Below are positions 63,182-64,000 of a DNA stretch of 64,000 nt, in pieces (positions within the stretch are counted from its first letter, which is position 1; every line of letters begins with the position of its first letter). The translations under genes were made by a program, and so were the position numbers. The notes under the pieces are model-generated. The model saw only the letters and a list, made by a program, of their open reading frames with translations. It did not search any database and was not told the origin of the DNA. The stretch is from Solitalea longa (GTDB lineage: Bacteria; Bacteroidota; Bacteroidia; Sphingobacteriales; Sphingobacteriaceae), in the NCBI RefSeq assembly GCF_002920915.1, contig NZ_PQVF01000001.1, positions 479,615 through 543,614 on the forward strand, given 5' to 3'.

Positions 63182-63691
63182 TTACTTCACACGTACCCAT
63201 TTTACTCTAGCTGCTGGATATTTATTATAAAATGAGAATGGTTTTTCACTTCTCCATTTTTTAATAATGGTGTCTTTTTTTGTATACCAGACATACACTC
63301 TTTGGGTGTAACCGTTTTCTTCAGAAAAGTTTTCAGGTCCTTCGGAATAGGAATCAGGTTGGGGTAAAAAATTAAGTTTGATAGCAATTAAGAATGTAGG
63401 AATTATGGTCGCAACTATTGAATATTTAAGTCTTTTGGATACCGAATATTTATAAATAAATGGAAATGCAATACCACAAAACGACCCTACCATAAATAAG
63501 ACACCTGTTATAAAATTTAACACTAACAATGTATTGTCGCTAAGGTGGGACAATTCAGGTGAATCTGTTATAATAAAATAAAATATACCTTGAAGTTGAC
63601 CGTATCCCGCACCCATGTAAAATAACATAGAATTATAGGTGACTAAGAGTCCAAGAATGCAATAAGCGATATATTTCCCGATGTTGTTCAT
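63182..63691 (-). CDS. Membrane hypothetical protein, 169 aa (cassette gene)
   Basis: This protein has four hydrophobic helices (about 8-28, 55-75, 78-95 and 105-122) and a short charged C-terminal tail ending RVKWVRVK. No family is recognised. The ATG lies 11 nt after the end of attC-like site A. Its short gene length and lack of homologues in memory fit cassette content. Confidence 0.6.
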   Translation of the reverse strand: MNNIGKYIAYCILGLLVTYNSMLFYMGAGYGQLQGIFYFIITDSPELSHLSDNTLLVLNFITGVLFMVGSFCGIAFPFIYKYSVSKRLKYSIVATIIPTFLIAIKLNFLPQPDSYSEGPENFSEENGYTQRVYVWYTKKDTIIKKWRSEKPFSFYNKYPAARVKWVRVK

Positions 63692-63699
63692 AGTGTTGC

Positions 63700-63833
63700 G
63701 ACTAACGTTTTGGGCTTGCCGAAGGCGCGGTGAAAATACCTGCTTCTAAGTCCGCCGAGGCGTAAATTTATTAATTAAGTTTTCAGTTCAAAATTGCACG
63801 TCCACCGCGTTTGCGGTAAGCGGCTGTTAGCAC
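63700..63833 (-). repeat. attC-like site A
   Basis: Minus strand starts GTGCTAACAGCCGCTTACCGC and ends GGCAAGCCCAAAACGTTAG. Arms GCGGTGG and CACCGCG pair in between. The centre matches B and C (TTTTGAACTGAAAACTTAAT). Confidence 0.75.
63763..63793 (-). promoter_or_regulatory. Promoter-like pair inside site A
   Basis: TTTTG, an 18-nt spacer, then TAAATTTA on the minus strand, one base short of TAnnTTTG. It points to the gene starting at 63691, 72 nt downstream. Confidence 0.4.
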
Positions 63834-63839
63834 CAGTTT

Positions 63840-64000
63840 TTATTCCCACCATTTCTTTATTTTAGTTTTGCTGTCACCCACTGGTTTTACAATAGCTCCA
63901 TTGGGCATCATATTTTCTAACATATAGCTAGTCCATCCATTTTTGACATACTTCTCTTTTACACTAAATTCTCCCGCACCAATATCAAGGTCACCACAGT
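63840..64000 (-). CDS. Hypothetical protein, C-terminal part (cassette gene)
   Basis: The frame is open at the right edge and ends at TAA (63840-63842). The 52 visible residues include KEKYVKNGWTSYMLENMMPN and a tail ending in KKWWE. It is soluble, and no family can be assigned from this fragment. The stop codon lies 10 nt before the start of attC-like site A on the coding strand, as for other cassette genes. Confidence 0.5.
   Translation of the reverse strand, partial: CGDLDIGAGEFSVKEKYVKNGWTSYMLENMMPNGAIVKPVGDSKTKIKKWWE

Larger units (their letters stand above)
51048..64000 (-). mobile_element. Integron-like gene cassette array (no integrase in window)
   Basis: From the cupin gene to the right edge, short AT-rich genes lie almost all on the minus strand and are separated by attC-like inverted repeats that begin with AAC and end with GTT on that strand. 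Stop codons fall at or within about 30 nt of these repeats, and several next starts follow within 11-17 nt. Three repeats (near 61.6, 62.2 and 63.7 kb) are almost identical over 130 bp, as in a resident chromosomal integron. The stretch 56.0-57.7 kb has no visible sites and carries a plus-strand gene. The integrase, if any, must lie outside the window. Confidence 0.65.

Noticed and set aside
51048..64000. CRISPR array
   Set aside because: The repeats are about 130 bp, imperfect, inverted and separated by whole genes, unlike CRISPR repeat-spacer units.
51048..64000. Insertion sequence or prophage explaining the repeats
   Set aside because: No transposase, integrase, capsid or tail gene is visible, and the repeats flank every gene rather than one element.

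Overview
The window is chromosomal DNA of a member of the Bacteroidota, most likely a Sphingobacteriaceae-type organism. The evidence is sequence-based. Start-proximal promoters carry the phylum-specific -7 box TAnnTTTG (pheS, recF, rlmD, ndk, ahcY and a TPR gene). The gene families are typical of the phylum: a GH3-like protein, a BT_3928-type DoxX protein next to DUF1599, FKBP lipoproteins, YtxJ and BrxA/B bacilliredoxins, and a DUF2975/HTH pair. Base composition is moderately AT-rich and Shine-Dalgarno motifs are weak.

Region 1 (1-50 kb) is mostly ordinary core genome. It holds heme synthesis (hemN, partial), a lone DppB-type permease, aroK with a TTG start, a di-heme cytochrome c, recQ, pepT, a PRTase, rlmD, an Ntn hydrolase, a pheS-tetR operon with a 41-codon gene beyond it, recJ, lptB, a GH3-like gene, a racemase, rocD, a TerC protein, a polyprenyl synthase, ansA, tatD, and an FKBP-nrnA-FKBP cluster. 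These are followed by ndk, arsC/Spx-like, DUF721-recF, TPR, ribH, a pair of tiny lipoproteins coupled to ytxJ, BT_3928, DUF1599, a cold-shock protein, folP-cdaA, an Fsr-type MFS transporter, a MORN protein, a bacilliredoxin and cardiolipin synthase. Two LysR divergons, a methyltransferase, DUF2975-HTH, a subclass B1 metallo-beta-lactamase, a rhodanese, a MetR-like LysR-GNAT pair and ahcY complete the stretch. Thiol redox genes recur (YtxJ, BrxA/B, ArsC-like), which suggests bacillithiol use.

Region 2 (about 51.1 kb to the right edge) is different and is the main discovery candidate. Small, AT-rich, mostly unrelated genes lie almost all on the minus strand. They are separated by related imperfect inverted repeats of about 130 bp (plus two collapsed copies near 25-30 bp). 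Each repeat begins with AAC and ends with GTT on the coding strand, as attC sites of integron gene cassettes do. The repeat lies at or just past each stop codon, and often only 11-17 nt before the next ATG. Two genes (cupin, SDR) end in the textbook attC box GCCTAAC. The cassette genes encode a cupin, an SDR with its AraC regulator, RNA 2'-phosphotransferase KptA, an NmrA-like reductase, a retropepsin-like PDZ protease, a TonB C-terminal protein, an SMI1/KNR4 protein and several unknown secreted or membrane proteins. No integrase lies in the window, so this is the distal end of an integron or an integrase-less cassette cluster. Four of the repeats also carry a Bacteroidota-like -33/-7 promoter pair with an identical 18-nt spacer pointing into the next gene, suggesting that the recombination site itself supplies transcription. 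A block at 56.0-57.7 kb with a plus-strand regulator gene has no such sites and may be an interruption.
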